From the NCBI GenBank assembly GCA_902790525.1, contig CADASI010000005.1, positions 1 through 41,924 of the forward strand: DNA of 41,924 bases. The letters run 5' to 3'. The stretch comes from an uncultured Eubacteriales bacterium. Lineage in GTDB: Bacteria; Bacillota; Clostridia; Christensenellales; Aristaeellaceae. A model generated the notes under the pieces. That model was not told the origin of the DNA, did no database searches, and saw only the letters and a list, made by a program, of their open reading frames with translations. Both the position numbers and the translations under genes were made by a program. Below are positions 16,040 to 24,390 of the stretch, in pieces (position 1 is the stretch's first letter; each line of letters begins with the position of its first letter).

Positions 16040-17062
16040 ATGTCCCGAAAAAAGCGAAATTCATCCGACAGCCTTTATCGTCGTCTCCAGCGCCGCGCGC
16101 TGACGGTGGTGTGCGTGCTGCTCCTGCTCGTCATCGTGGGGCTGGGCGGCTACGCGGCGGGCTGGTTTGCCAACCGCGCGCGCATACAGGGCGACGCGGA
16201 CCGCTACCGCGCCATGTACAGCCCCGCGCCCACCGCCATCGTGCTCCTGACCCTGGAGCCGGTCAAGACGCCCGATACCGACGCCCCGCCGCAGGAGGAC
16301 GCCGCGCCGACCCCCGGACCCACGGACGCCCCTGGACCCACGGACGCCCCCGGGCCCGACAGCACCGAGCGCGCCGTGCCCCTGGACGAGCCCATCGGCA
16401 CCCGCGGCCCGCAGACGCAGGTCTACGCGCTGCCCACCGCCCCGCCGGTGCAGCAGGCGTTCAGCCAGCTCATACAGTACAACCCCGACACCGTGGGCTA
16501 CCTGGACATCCCGGGGTTTCTGTCCCTGCCGGTCACCCAGCGGGAAAACGACAACGAATACTACCTCACCCACAACTTCGACGGCGAGGAAAGCCGGGAG
16601 GGCTGCCTGTTCCTGGACGGCGTGAACCGCCTGACGCCGGAGGACGACTGCCTGATCGTCTACGGCCACAACATGAAAAACGGCGCCATGTTCGGGCGCC
16701 TGGACAGCTTCGCCGCCCTCAATTTCATGAAGATGCACCCGCTGGCGCGCTTTGACACGATCTATGAAAACCGGCTGTACGTGCCCTTCGCGGCCTTCAC
16801 CGCCAGCATGAAGCCCAACGACAGCCACTACTTCGACGTGCGCCAGTTCGTGTTCGACGAGACGCGCTTCGAGCTCTTCACCCTCAAGATGCAGAGCAAG
16901 AGCGCCCTCAAGCTGCCCGTGGACGTGCGCTACGACGATAAGCTGCTGTTGCTGGTCACCTGCGACTATACCAACCGCGAGGGGCGGTTCATACTCGCCC
17001 TGCGCAAGCTCCGCCCCGATGAGGACGAGCAGAGCATCCGGGCGCTGTTTGCGGGAATGTAG
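16040..17062 (+). CDS. srtB: Class B sortase
   Basis: A 340-residue membrane-anchored transpeptidase that would link sorting-signal proteins to peptidoglycan. A basic N-terminus precedes one membrane helix (about 22-43), then a Pro/Thr/Ala-rich spacer with repeated GPTDAP units (about 85-115), then the sortase barrel. Catalytic residues are His210 in YGHNMKNGAMFG, Cys308 in LLVTCDY and Arg316 in GRFILAL; the YGHNM and TCDY pattern fits class B. The frame extends ten codons upstream, but GGAGG five bases before 16040 marks the start. No LPXTG or NPQTN substrate is encoded nearby, so it is probably a housekeeping enzyme. Confidence 0.92.
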   Translation: MSRKKRNSSDSLYRRLQRRALTVVCVLLLLVIVGLGGYAAGWFANRARIQGDADRYRAMYSPAPTAIVLLTLEPVKTPDTDAPPQEDAAPTPGPTDAPGPTDAPGPDSTERAVPLDEPIGTRGPQTQVYALPTAPPVQQAFSQLIQYNPDTVGYLDIPGFLSLPVTQRENDNEYYLTHNFDGEESREGCLFLDGVNRLTPEDDCLIVYGHNMKNGAMFGRLDSFAALNFMKMHPLARFDTIYENRLYVPFAAFTASMKPNDSHYFDVRQFVFDETRFELFTLKMQSKSALKLPVDVRYDDKLLLLVTCDYTNREGRFILALRKLRPDEDEQSIRALFAGM

Positions 17063-17070
17063 TCATCAGA

Positions 17071-17892
17071 TTACTTCGTCAGTTCCACGCCCCCCGTCCG
17101 GGCGGCGTGGAACAGGAACTGCTGCATCAGCCCGGCGTGCTCGCCGAGCAGCGCCCGCGCCTGGCGGGCCAGGGCGCTTCGGGATCTGCACTCGAGGCCG
17201 AACCAGTCCGTCAAAAGCCGCGCCACCCACACGTCCACCGGGAAGGCCGCGGTCTGTCCGCAGCCGAACAGCAGCACGCAGTCGGCCACCTTCTCCCCCA
17301 CCCCGGGCAGGGTGACCAGCCGCGCCCGGGCTTCGTCGCAGGGCATGCGCCGAAGGTCGTCGAGGGGAAAGCCGTCGCACACCCGCCGCGCCGTGTCGAT
17401 CAGGTACCGCGCGCGATACCCCACCTTCAGCGCCCGCAGATCATCCTCGTCGGCGTTGGCGAGGGCCTCCGGGGTCGGAAAGCCATGCAGATCGCCGCAA
17501 TCCTCGCCGTAGCGCGCGCTCAGCGCCGCCACCAGCCCCCGGATGCGCGGCACGTTGTTGTTGGCCGACAGTATGAAGCAGATCAGCGCCTCCCAGGCCG
17601 GCTGGTTCAAAACCCGCAGGCCGGGGTACAGCTCGATCGCCCGCCGCGCCTGCGGGATGTGGCCGTACTCCGCCGCAATCGCCGCGTAGTCCCGGTCCAG
17701 GTCCAGGTAGCGGCGCAGGGTCTCGCGGTCCACGTCGCCCTCGGCGTGGATGCCGTCGCCGTCCCGGTAAAGCCACACGGCCCTGCCGTCCAGCACGCAC
17801 CCGAACCGCCCGTCCTTTTCCACCCAGCGAAAGCACTGGGCGGAGTCGATCAGCGTCAGTCCGAGGTCCAGCGCCTCGTCACCCACCAGCAT
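17071..17892 (-). CDS. ogg: 8-oxoguanine DNA glycosylase / AP lyase
   Basis: A 273-residue DNA repair enzyme of the OGG1 type that removes oxidised guanine. The N-terminal OGG domain (about 1-100) includes SAQCFRW, and the helix-hairpin-helix GPD domain follows. The catalytic lysine is Lys201 in LPGVGEKVADC and the essential aspartate is Asp220 in FPVDVWV. ANNNVPRI is the conserved DNA-contact loop. AAGGAGG lies eight bases before the ATG at 17892; an upstream TTG is less likely. It starts 75 bases after rpmA, behind a strong terminator, and its stop is 8 bases from the convergent sortase stop. Confidence 0.92.
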   Translation of the reverse strand: MLVGDEALDLGLTLIDSAQCFRWVEKDGRFGCVLDGRAVWLYRDGDGIHAEGDVDRETLRRYLDLDRDYAAIAAEYGHIPQARRAIELYPGLRVLNQPAWEALICFILSANNNVPRIRGLVAALSARYGEDCGDLHGFPTPEALANADEDDLRALKVGYRARYLIDTARRVCDGFPLDDLRRMPCDEARARLVTLPGVGEKVADCVLLFGCGQTAAFPVDVWVARLLTDWFGLECRSRSALARQARALLGEHAGLMQQFLFHAARTGGVELTK

Positions 17893-17913
17893 TTGTACGT
17901 CCTCCTTCAAAGC

Positions 17914-17957
17914 ACGAAAAAACGCGCCCGGGTTTCCCGCTTGGCGCGCTTTTTCGT
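17914..17957 (-). terminator. Terminator after rpmA
   Basis: On the minus strand, ACGAAAAAGCGCGCC (17957-17943) pairs with the 17929-17914 arm, which contains GGGCGCGTTTTTTCGT, leaving one mismatch. It starts 10 bases after the rpmA stop and ends just before the ogg ribosome site, so ogg probably depends on readthrough or its own unseen promoter. Confidence 0.85.
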
Positions 17958-17967
17958 TCCTATGCGA

Positions 17968-18267
17968 TTATTCCGCCGCGACAGCCTCCGTCTTGGGATA
18001 GATGCTGACCTGCTTGCGGGTCTTGCCCAGGCGCTCGAACTTTACGACGCCATCCAGCTTCGCGTACAGGGTATCGTCGTCGCCGATGCCCACGTTGTGG
18101 CCGGGATGGAACTTGGTTCCGCGCTGACGAACGAGAATGTTGCCCGCGAGCACGAACTGACCGTCCGCGCGCTTCACGCCGAGGCGCTGCGCATGGCTGT
18201 CACGGCCGTTGCGGGAGGAACCCATTCCCTTCTTATGAGCGAAGAGCTGAAGATTCATCATGAACAT
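17968..18267 (-). CDS. rpmA: 50S ribosomal protein L27 (with Prp-cleaved leader)
   Basis: A 99-residue L27. The mature protein begins at [23 protein letters not shown], and [17 protein letters not shown] is the conserved middle. The first residues [10 protein letters not shown] form the N-terminal extension found in Bacillota and some relatives, cut by the protease Prp before AHKKG so that the L27 tail can reach the peptidyl-transferase centre. GGAGGT lies seven bases before the ATG. The last gene of rplU-prp-rpmA. Confidence 0.98.
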   Translation of the reverse strand: MFMMNLQLFAHKKGMGSSRNGRDSHAQRLGVKRADGQFVLAGNILVRQRGTKFHPGHNVGIGDDDTLYAKLDGVVKFERLGKTRKQVSIYPKTEAVAAE

Positions 18268-18272
18268 GTGCT

Positions 18273-18626
18273 TTACCTCCGTTCTTCGAAGAATATGCGT
18301 ACATTTCGAGGATAACTCCTCTCCATGGCCTGAAGGCCCTGCAAGAGCGTCTCGAGCAGCAGCTGCGCCCGATCCACCTGCTCCGTTGTCGCCTCAGGCC
18401 TGAGCTCGGCCTCCAGGGAAGCCGTGCGTTCGTCGATATCGGACCGAACCGGCGCCTTCAGGATGTTCTGAAGGCCGTTCAACGTGCTCTGGGTCAGGGC
18501 CGAAACCCCGGCGCAAACGATGTCCTCGCCCGCCGCCGCGTAACCCGAGTGCCCGTTCGCCCGATAGCCGATGAGCGCGCCGTCTGACCGTTTAAAGAAT
18601 GTAACGGTCGTACCGTGGAATCTCAT
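18273..18626 (-). CDS. prp: Ribosomal-processing cysteine protease Prp
   Basis: A 117-residue protease that removes the L27 leader. The catalytic pair sits in [20 protein letters not shown]: His at about 26 and Cys at about 38. It lies between rplU and rpmA, the standard order. Its ATG overlaps the rplU stop (TGATG), and no ribosome site is visible, which implies translational coupling to L21. Confidence 0.95.
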   Translation of the reverse strand: MRFHGTTVTFFKRSDGALIGYRANGHSGYAAAGEDIVCAGVSALTQSTLNGLQNILKAPVRSDIDERTASLEAELRPEATTEQVDRAQLLLETLLQGLQAMERSYPRNVRIFFEERR

Positions 18627-18937
18627 CAGGCGTTGACGGCCGTGATTTCAACCTTGGTGTAGGGCTGACGGTGGCCCTGCTTTTTGCGCTCGTTCTTCTT
18701 GGCCTTGTACTTATAGACGACGATCTTGCGGCTCTTCACCTGAGCGAGAACCTTGCCCTCGACCTTCGCGCCTTCCACGACGGGCGTGCCAACCTTGGCC
18801 TGGTCCGCGTCGCCGACGAGCAGCACCTCGTCGAAAGTAACCGCTTCATCCGCCTGCGCGTCGAGCTTCTCAACGAAGATCACGTCGCCCTGCTGAACAC
18901 GGTACTGCTTGCCACCGGTCTTAATGACTGCGTACAC
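18626..18937 (-). CDS. rplU: 50S ribosomal protein L21
   Basis: A 103-residue L21 beginning [19 protein letters not shown], with a GTG start at 18937. AGGAGG lies eight bases upstream; a further GTG three codons earlier overlaps that site and is rejected. The C-terminal [18 protein letters not shown] is the RNA-binding part. First gene of the operon, behind a consensus promoter and a structured leader. Confidence 0.98.
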   Translation of the reverse strand: MYAVIKTGGKQYRVQQGDVIFVEKLDAQADEAVTFDEVLLVGDADQAKVGTPVVEGAKVEGKVLAQVKSRKIVVYKYKAKKNERKKQGHRQPYTKVEITAVNA

Positions 18938-18952
18938 GCGTTGCACCTCCTA

Positions 18953-19025
18953 TTTAAAAATCTCGCCGAAACTGGGCACCACGCTCATAAAAGCATGAAT
19001 TTCAAGCCGGTTTCGAGCGGCTTAC
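18953..19025 (-). ncRNA. L21-type ribosomal leader RNA
   Basis: Between the promoter and the rplU ribosome site, the minus strand reads CTCGAAACCGGCTTGAA, then ATGAGCGTGGTGCCCAG, then TTTCGGCGAG and a T-run. This resembles the L21 leader of Bacillota, where the RNA is thought to mediate feedback by L21. CGCTCGAAACCGG and TTTCGGCGAG can pair through GAAAC/GTTTC-type complementarity. The family assignment is from memory, not from a covariance search. Confidence 0.6.
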
Positions 19026-19031
19026 CGAATG

Positions 19032-19060
19032 ATTATAACTGTTTTAAAGTGAAATGTCAA
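19032..19060 (-). promoter_or_regulatory. Promoter of rplU-prp-rpmA
   Basis: On the minus strand a perfect TTGACA (19060-19055) and a perfect TATAAT (19037-19032) are separated by 17 bases, as expected for a strong ribosomal-protein promoter. Confidence 0.92.
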
Positions 19061-19193
19061 TTGAGCGCGGGTGAAGAAAGGCGAAAATCCAAAATATAAC
19101 ATTCCTTTTTCGGCCATAGAATACCGTTTTTGCAGGATTTTGCCCCCGCCCGTCGAATATTTGACCATCCTGTCAAACCGGAGGCGACGCGGC

Positions 19194-19739
19194 GTGAGCG
19201 ATCAGAACATCATCGAGAGGCCGGTGGATTCCAAGCGAGTCTTCGACGGCATCATACTCCACATCGACCACATGACCTACGAGCTGCCCAACGGCCACCT
19301 GGCCAAGCGGGAGTGCGCCCGGCACATCGGCGCGTCCGCGGTGATCCCCGTGGATGACGCGGGCAACGTGTGGCTGGTCAGGCAGTTCCGCGCCTGCGTC
19401 GACCGGGTGCTCCTGGAGATCCCGGCGGGCAAGCTGGACGCAAAAAACGAGGACCGTCTGGAGGCCGCGAAGCGGGAGCTTCGGGAGGAGACGGGCCTGA
19501 CCGCCGGAACGTGGACCCACCTGACCGACATACTCACCACGCCGGGCTTCTCGAACGAAAAGATCTCCCTCTACCTGGCCCGAGACCTTCACGCCGGCTT
19601 AAGCCACCCCGACGACGACGAGTTCCTGAACCTCGTCAAGCTGCCGCTTGACGAGGTCGTCGCGCGGATCATGCGGGGCGAAATCAGCGATTCCAAGACC
19701 ATCTGCGCCGCGCTCATGGCCGCCAACCTACTCAAATAG
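19194..19739 (+). CDS. Nudix hydrolase, ADP-ribose pyrophosphatase type
   Basis: A 181-residue Nudix enzyme, likely cleaving ADP-ribose or related NDP-sugars to AMP and a sugar phosphate. The Nudix box spans about residues 81-104: AGKLDAK, then REELRE-type helix AAKRELREETGL. There are six rather than five residues between the first Gly and the Glu. ASAVIPVDDAGNVWLVRQFR and LLEIPAGK are typical of the ADP-ribose group. The start is GTG at 19194, with GGAGG nine bases upstream; the frame is open further upstream but without conserved sequence. It diverges from rplU and is followed after 16 bases by a GNAT gene. Confidence 0.88.
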   Translation: MSDQNIIERPVDSKRVFDGIILHIDHMTYELPNGHLAKRECARHIGASAVIPVDDAGNVWLVRQFRACVDRVLLEIPAGKLDAKNEDRLEAAKRELREETGLTAGTWTHLTDILTTPGFSNEKISLYLARDLHAGLSHPDDDEFLNLVKLPLDEVVARIMRGEISDSKTICAALMAANLLK

Positions 19740-19755
19740 ACCGAGGTCCTCACCC

Positions 19756-20337
19756 ATGCTGAAAGCAGAAATGCTGATCTACATGCCCGATCTGCGCACC
19801 CCGCGGCTCCGACTTCGGAAGCTGACCATGCGGGACGCGCCGGACATCTACCGCTACAGCCGCGACCCGGAGGTCGCCCGCCACGTGCTGTGGGACGCCC
19901 ACCGATCCATCGGCGACAGCCGCGCCTACCTGCGCTACATGCTCAGGCGGTACCGGACCCACGAGTGCGGAAGCTGGGGCATCGAGCTTCTCGAGACCGG
20001 GCGCGTCATCGGCACCATCGGCTTTATGTGGGTGCAGGAGGACAACGCCGCCGCCGAGGTGGGCTATTCCCTCGCCCGCGAGTACTGGGGCCGCGGCCTC
20101 ATGACCGAGGCGCTCCGCGCGGTGATTCAGTACGGCTTCGACCACATGCAATTAAACCGCATCGAGGCCCAGCACGAGACCACCAACCCCGCCTCCGGCG
20201 CGGTCATGCGCAAGTGCCACATGCAGCACGAGGGCACCCTCCGAAGCCGCCTGTTCAATAAGGGCAGGTATGTTGATGTGGAGCTGTACGCGATATTGAG
20301 GAAGGATTATAATAGAACAGGGATGAGAAGAATTTAG
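19756..20337 (+). CDS. GNAT N-acetyltransferase, RimJ/RimL-like
   Basis: A 193-residue acetyltransferase. LRTPRLRLRKLTMRDAPDIYRYSRDPEV is the typical RimJ-like N-terminus, and YWGRGLMTEALRAVI is the acetyl-CoA pyrophosphate loop. The target may be a protein N-terminus, an antibiotic or a small amine. GAGG lies nine bases before the ATG. Its stop TAG and final Ile codon (AATTTAG) lie inside repeat copy 1, so the insertion set or preserved its end. A TATAAT at 20308-20313 lies within its last codons. Confidence 0.87.
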   Translation: MLKAEMLIYMPDLRTPRLRLRKLTMRDAPDIYRYSRDPEVARHVLWDAHRSIGDSRAYLRYMLRRYRTHECGSWGIELLETGRVIGTIGFMWVQEDNAAAEVGYSLAREYWGRGLMTEALRAVIQYGFDHMQLNRIEAQHETTNPASGAVMRKCHMQHEGTLRSRLFNKGRYVDVELYAILRKDYNRTGMRRI

Positions 20338-20483
20338 AATTTAGAATTGAGAATTGAGAGTTAATGTGGAAATCCTTCCGGATTTCTTTGATTACAGCAT
20401 CCCGACGCGACCCATTTCAGTCAAACAAATCCGAAGGATTTGCACCGCCATTCTCAATTCTCAATTTTCAATTCTCAATTTCC
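20331..20483 (+). repeat. AATT-arm repeat element, copy 1
   Basis: The left arm has AATTTAG and GAATTGAGA units; the right arm has the inverse CTCAATTCTCAATTTTCAATT. The core has AAATCCTTCCGGATTTCTT on the left and CAAATCCGAAGGATTTGCAC then CGCCATT on the right, each able to fold as a small hairpin. The same right core occurs at 27222-27252 and 39774-39803. The element begins at the stop codon of the GNAT gene and ends about 57 bases before the DUF362 start. Confidence 0.85.
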
Positions 20484-20539
20484 ATTACCGCCAATCCCCC
20501 GCCTCATCACAACCCAACACCACCCCAAAGGAGGTTCTT

Positions 20540-21667
20540 ATGGAAAAAGCCAAGGTTTACTTCACCGACTTCCGCACGCACGTGGGGGTCAGCCAGGGCG
20601 TGAAGCTGCAAAAGCTGTGCCGCGCCGCGGGCATCGAGGGCATCGACTTCGAGGGCAAGTTCGTGGCGATCAAGATGCACTTCGGCGAGCTGGGCAACTT
20701 CGCCTACCTGCGGCCGAACTACGTCAAGGCCGTGGCCGACCTGATCCGCGAGTTGGGCGGCAAGCCCTTCCTGACCGACTGCAACACGCTCTACCCCGGC
20801 TCCCGCAAGAACGCCGTCGACCACCTGGCCTGCGCGGAGATCAACGGCTTCAACTCCGTCACCACCGGCTGTCAGATCATCATCGCCGACGGCCTGCGGG
20901 GCACCGACGACGTCGAGGTCCCGGTGGTTAATGGCGAGTGCTGTCAGACGGCGCTGGTGGGCCAGGCGCTGATGGACGCCGACGTGCTGATCTCCCTGAC
21001 CCACTTCAAGGGCCACGAGATGACCGGCTTCGGCGGCGCGATCAAAAACATCGGCATGGGCGGCGGCAGCCGCGCCGGCAAGATGCACCAGCACAACGAG
21101 GGCACGCCCATCGTCGATCCCGCCCTCTGCCGGGGCTGCAAGCGCTGCGCCCGGGAGTGTGGCAGCGACGCCATCACCTACGGCGCGGACCGCAAGGCGT
21201 TCATCGACCCCGCGATCTGCAAGGGCTGCGGCCGCTGCATCGGGGCCTGCGCCTTCGACGCCATCAGCAACGTAAACGGCAGCGCCACCGAGATGCTCTG
21301 CCGCAAGATGGCGGAGTACACCCAGGCCATCTGCCACGGCAGGCCCTGCTTCCACATCAGCCTGATCATGGACGTGTCCCCCAACTGCGACTGCCACGAC
21401 GAGAACGACGCGCCGATACTGCCCAACATCGGCATGCTGGCGTCCTTCGATCCCGTCGCACTGGACCAGGCCTGCGCCGACCTGTGCCAGCAGGCCACGC
21501 CCATCCGCAACAGCCAGCTGGGCGACAACCTGGCCAAACCGGACTGGCACCACCACCACGACCACTTCATGGACTCCAACCCCAACGTGCGCTGGAAGGA
21601 GACCCTCGCCCACGGCGAAAAGATCGGCCTGGGCACCCGGGAATACGAATTGTGCGTCATTAAATGA
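20540..21667 (+). CDS. DUF362 protein with two [4Fe-4S] ferredoxin sites
   Basis: A 375-residue soluble protein. The first 190 residues are DUF362, with MHFGELGN, LTDCNTLYPGSR and SLTHFKGHEMTGFGGAIKNIGMG. Two bacterial ferredoxin motifs follow at about 197-208 (CRGCKRCARECG) and 227-237 (CKGCGRCIGAC). The C-terminus has HHHHDHF and NPNVRW. Such proteins are common in anaerobes and are presumed electron carriers or redox enzymes, but I know of no proven reaction. AAAGGAGG precedes the ATG at 20540; upstream in-frame codons lie in the repeat and are not coding. It ends at a terminator. Confidence 0.9.
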   Translation: MEKAKVYFTDFRTHVGVSQGVKLQKLCRAAGIEGIDFEGKFVAIKMHFGELGNFAYLRPNYVKAVADLIRELGGKPFLTDCNTLYPGSRKNAVDHLACAEINGFNSVTTGCQIIIADGLRGTDDVEVPVVNGECCQTALVGQALMDADVLISLTHFKGHEMTGFGGAIKNIGMGGGSRAGKMHQHNEGTPIVDPALCRGCKRCARECGSDAITYGADRKAFIDPAICKGCGRCIGACAFDAISNVNGSATEMLCRKMAEYTQAICHGRPCFHISLIMDVSPNCDCHDENDAPILPNIGMLASFDPVALDQACADLCQQATPIRNSQLGDNLAKPDWHHHHDHFMDSNPNVRWKETLAHGEKIGLGTREYELCVIK

Positions 21668-21680
21668 CCTCTTCCCACAC

Positions 21681-21707
21681 CCGCCGCCGAAAGGCGGCGG
21701 ATTTTTT
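21681..21707 (+). terminator. Terminator after the DUF362 gene
   Basis: An 8-bp GC stem CCGCCGCC-GAAA-GGCGGCGG (21681-21700) is followed by ATTTTTT. It begins 13 bases after the stop. Confidence 0.95.
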
Positions 21708-21740
21708 GCATAAAAATCCACCGAACCCGCCGTCCGCACA

Positions 21741-21769
21741 TTGACAAACAACCGATAAATATATATAAT
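21741..21769 (+). promoter_or_regulatory. Promoter of the sugar ABC operon
   Basis: A perfect TTGACA (21741-21746) and a perfect TATAAT (21764-21769) are separated by 17 bases. The transcript would start near 21776 and have a leader of about 75 bases. Confidence 0.92.
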
Positions 21770-21809
21770 AACATCATGGTGAGTCTGAACAGAATGTCAG
21801 GCTGATTAT

Positions 21810-21824
21810 ATGCCGTATCGGCAT
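21810..21824 (+). promoter_or_regulatory. Palindrome in the sugar operon leader
   Basis: ATGCCG-TAT-CGGCAT forms a perfect 6-bp inverted repeat about 25 bases before the binding-protein start and 12 bases before its AAAAGGAGG. It could be a repressor operator or an RNA hairpin near the ribosome site. No regulator gene is nearby. Confidence 0.45.
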
Positions 21825-21849
21825 GTTATATTAAAAGGAGGTTATCACC

Positions 21850-22764
21850 ATGAAGAAAGCGCTTGCGCTCGTACTCGTCCTGCTCATCGCCCTGACCTCT
21901 TCGGCGTTCGCCGCCGACAAGCTGGGCTTCCTGCCCCCGGCCATGACCAGCCCCTTCTATGCCAGCTGCATCGAAGGCGCGACCCCCGTTGCGGACGCGC
22001 TCGGCTATGAGCTGGAGATCCTTGCGCCCCCGTCGGAGGATGACTACGCCACCCAGACGTCCATGATGGAGGACTTCATCACCCAGGGCGTCAAGGGCAT
22101 CGCGGTTTGCGGCATCAACCTGGACGCGCTGATCCCCGCCATCAAGAAGGCCAACGAGGCCGGCATCCCGGTGGTCATGTTCAACACCATCACCGAGCTG
22201 GAGGGCGCGGACGTATACGCCTATTCCGGATACAACCAGTACAACGGCGGCGCCAAGATCGCCGACTGGGTCAATGAGAAGATGAACGGCGAAGCCGTCG
22301 TGGCCATTATCGAGGGCCTGCCGTCCGACTACACCACCCAGCGCATGGGCGGCTTCGTCGACAAGTGCAAGGAATCCTATCCCGGCATCACCGTGGTTGC
22401 CACTCAGCCCGGCGACTGGGTACGTGAGAAGGGCATGAACGCCGCGATGGACATGATCCAGGCGCATCCCGAAATCAACGTGATCTACGGCCTGTCCGAT
22501 GAGATGGCTCTGGGCGCCGTGCAGGCGTGCAAGCAGCTCAACCGCGACGACATCATCTGCGTCGGCCTCGACGGCAACCCCAACGCGAAGGAAGCCGTGA
22601 AGTCCGGCGAGCTGGACGGCACCCTGGACTGCGGCCCCGTCGCCATCGGCGCGAACGCCATCAAGGCGCTGGCCGACGCCATCGACGGCGTTGAGCGCAC
22701 CGACAAGATCATCGAGGCTGAGACCACCGTCGTGGACAGCACCAACGTCGATCAGTTCCTTTAA
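21850..22764 (+). CDS. Sugar ABC transporter substrate-binding protein
   Basis: A 304-residue periplasmic-binding protein of the ribose/galactose class. A signal peptide of about 21 residues ends in SAFA|AD. The mature protein has FLPPAMTSPFYASCIEGA at the sugar-binding start, GIAVCGINLDALIPAIKKANEAGIPVVMFN and IICVGLDGNPNAKEAV. There is no cysteine after the signal peptide, so it is not a lipoprotein, which is unusual for a single-membrane Gram-positive. AAAAGGAGG lies seven bases or so upstream. First gene of the transport and catabolism operon. The bound sugar cannot be told from sequence. Confidence 0.92.
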   Translation: MKKALALVLVLLIALTSSAFAADKLGFLPPAMTSPFYASCIEGATPVADALGYELEILAPPSEDDYATQTSMMEDFITQGVKGIAVCGINLDALIPAIKKANEAGIPVVMFNTITELEGADVYAYSGYNQYNGGAKIADWVNEKMNGEAVVAIIEGLPSDYTTQRMGGFVDKCKESYPGITVVATQPGDWVREKGMNAAMDMIQAHPEINVIYGLSDEMALGAVQACKQLNRDDIICVGLDGNPNAKEAVKSGELDGTLDCGPVAIGANAIKALADAIDGVERTDKIIEAETTVVDSTNVDQFL

Positions 22765-22789
22765 TCCTTCAATCGGCAAGCGAACCCGT

Positions 22790-22813
22790 GCGGCGGCGCA
22801 TACGCGCCGCCGC
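22790..22813 (+). other. Intercistronic hairpin after the binding-protein gene
   Basis: A 10-bp perfect GC stem, GCGGCGGCGC-ATAC-GCGCCGCCGC, lies 25 bases after the stop and has no strong T-run. Such hairpins often leave the binding-protein part of an ABC mRNA more stable and abundant than the part downstream. Confidence 0.75.
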
Positions 22814-22854
22814 GTTTCAATGAAATACAGACTCTGACAGGGGGTGAATCACCG

Positions 22855-24357
22855 GTGGCAGAATTCCTCGAAATGCGCGGCATCGTCAAGCGCTTTCCCG
22901 GCGTGCTGGCGCTGGATCATGTCAACCTCTCCGTGCGCAAGGGCGAGGTGCATGCACTGCTGGGCGAGAACGGCGCCGGCAAATCGACCTTGATGAAGAT
23001 ACTGTCCGGCGCGTACCAGAAGGACGAGGGCGACATCTTCTTCGACGGGCAGAAGGTGGAGATCAATTCCGCCCAGGACGCGCAGGCGCTGAACATATCC
23101 ACCATCTACCAGGAGCTGAACCTGACCGAACAGCTCACGGTGGCCGAAAACATATTCATGGGCCGCCAGCTGATGAAAAACCGCTTCCAGGTGGATTGGC
23201 GCAGGATGTACGACGAGGCCCAGAAGCTGCTGGACGACCTGGGCGTGGCGGTAAACGCCCACCAGCTCGTGCGCGATCTGGGCGTCGCGCAAAAGCAGAT
23301 GGTGGAGGTCGCCAAGGCGCTGAGCATCAATTCCAAGGTGCTGATACTGGACGAGCCCACCGCCCCGCTGACCAACCGCGAGATCGACACGCTGTTCGAC
23401 ACCATCCGGATGCTCAAGTCCAGGGGCGTCTCCATGATCTACATCTCCCACCGCCTCGAGGAGGTCATGGAGATCTGCGACCGCGCGACGATCATGCGCG
23501 ACGGCGCGAACGTGACCGCGCTGAACGTGGCCGACACCAACCTGGACGAAATCATCCGCTACATGGTGGGCCGCGAGCTGAAGGAAAAGTTCCCGAAGAT
23601 CCAGACCACGCCCGGCAAGGAGCGCCTGCGCGTCGAGGACATCCATGCGGGCAAGCAGGTCAACGGCGTGTCGCTGTCCGCCCGGGGCGGCGAGATACTG
23701 GGCATCGCGGGCCTGGTCGGCGCGGGCCGCACCGAGACCGCCCGCGCGATATTCGGCATGGACCCGAAGGAGTCCGGCGAGATCTACGTGGACGGCCAGA
23801 AGGTGTCCATCCAGCAGCCGCTGGACGCCATCAAGGCAGGCATCGGCTTCGTCACCGAGGACCGCAAGGGCGAGGGCCTGGTGCTGCCGCTGCCCATCAG
23901 CCAGAACATGACGCTGGCGACGCTTGACAAGTTCGGCGCGTCGCTTCACCTGAACCTTGGGCAGGAGAAGGCCACCGTCAACGAGTACATCGGAAAGCTG
24001 AACATCAAAACGCCCTCCATGCAGCAGCTGGCGCGGAACCTCTCCGGCGGCAACCAGCAGAAGGTGGTGCTGGCCAAGTGGCTGCTGAGCGATTCCAAGG
24101 TCATCATATTCGACGAGCCCACCCGCGGCATCGACGTCGGTGCGAAGATCGAGGTCTACAACATCATCAACGACCTGATCCGCCAGGGCGTCGCGGTCAT
24201 CATGATCTCCTCGGAGCTTCCGGAGATACTGGGCATGTCCGACCGGGTCGCCGTCATGCACCAGGGCGAGATCACCGGCGTATTCGACAACGACGGCACG
24301 CTGACCCAGGAGAAGATACTCTACTACGCCACCGGCGGCGACAAGCACACCGCATAG
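22855..24357 (+). CDS. Sugar ABC transporter ATP-binding protein (two ATPase domains)
   Basis: A 500-residue RbsA/MglA-type ATPase that powers sugar import. The first domain has Walker A GENGAGKST, the signature-position DLGVAQKQMVEVAKAL and Walker B LILDEPTAPL. The second has a degenerate Walker A, GLVGAGRTE, a good signature LSGGNQQKVVLAKWL and Walker B VIIFDEPTRGIDVG. The degenerate second loop is normal for this family. The start is GTG at 22855 with GGGGGTG about nine bases upstream. Second gene of the operon. Confidence 0.95.
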   Translation: MAEFLEMRGIVKRFPGVLALDHVNLSVRKGEVHALLGENGAGKSTLMKILSGAYQKDEGDIFFDGQKVEINSAQDAQALNISTIYQELNLTEQLTVAENIFMGRQLMKNRFQVDWRRMYDEAQKLLDDLGVAVNAHQLVRDLGVAQKQMVEVAKALSINSKVLILDEPTAPLTNREIDTLFDTIRMLKSRGVSMIYISHRLEEVMEICDRATIMRDGANVTALNVADTNLDEIIRYMVGRELKEKFPKIQTTPGKERLRVEDIHAGKQVNGVSLSARGGEILGIAGLVGAGRTETARAIFGMDPKESGEIYVDGQKVSIQQPLDAIKAGIGFVTEDRKGEGLVLPLPISQNMTLATLDKFGASLHLNLGQEKATVNEYIGKLNIKTPSMQQLARNLSGGNQQKVVLAKWLLSDSKVIIFDEPTRGIDVGAKIEVYNIINDLIRQGVAVIMISSELPEILGMSDRVAVMHQGEITGVFDNDGTLTQEKILYYATGGDKHTA

Positions 24358-24390
24358 TCCCGCACCAATAACATTGAAGAAGGTATCGCT

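Noticed and set aside
20331-20483. Short tandem AATT units as a possible CRISPR array
   Set aside because: Units are too short, the arms are inverted copies, and there are no unique spacers or cas genes.
20507-21751. A long minus-strand frame opposite the DUF362 gene
   Set aside because: Composition is that of a GC shadow, while the plus strand carries clear ferredoxin motifs and a ribosome site.
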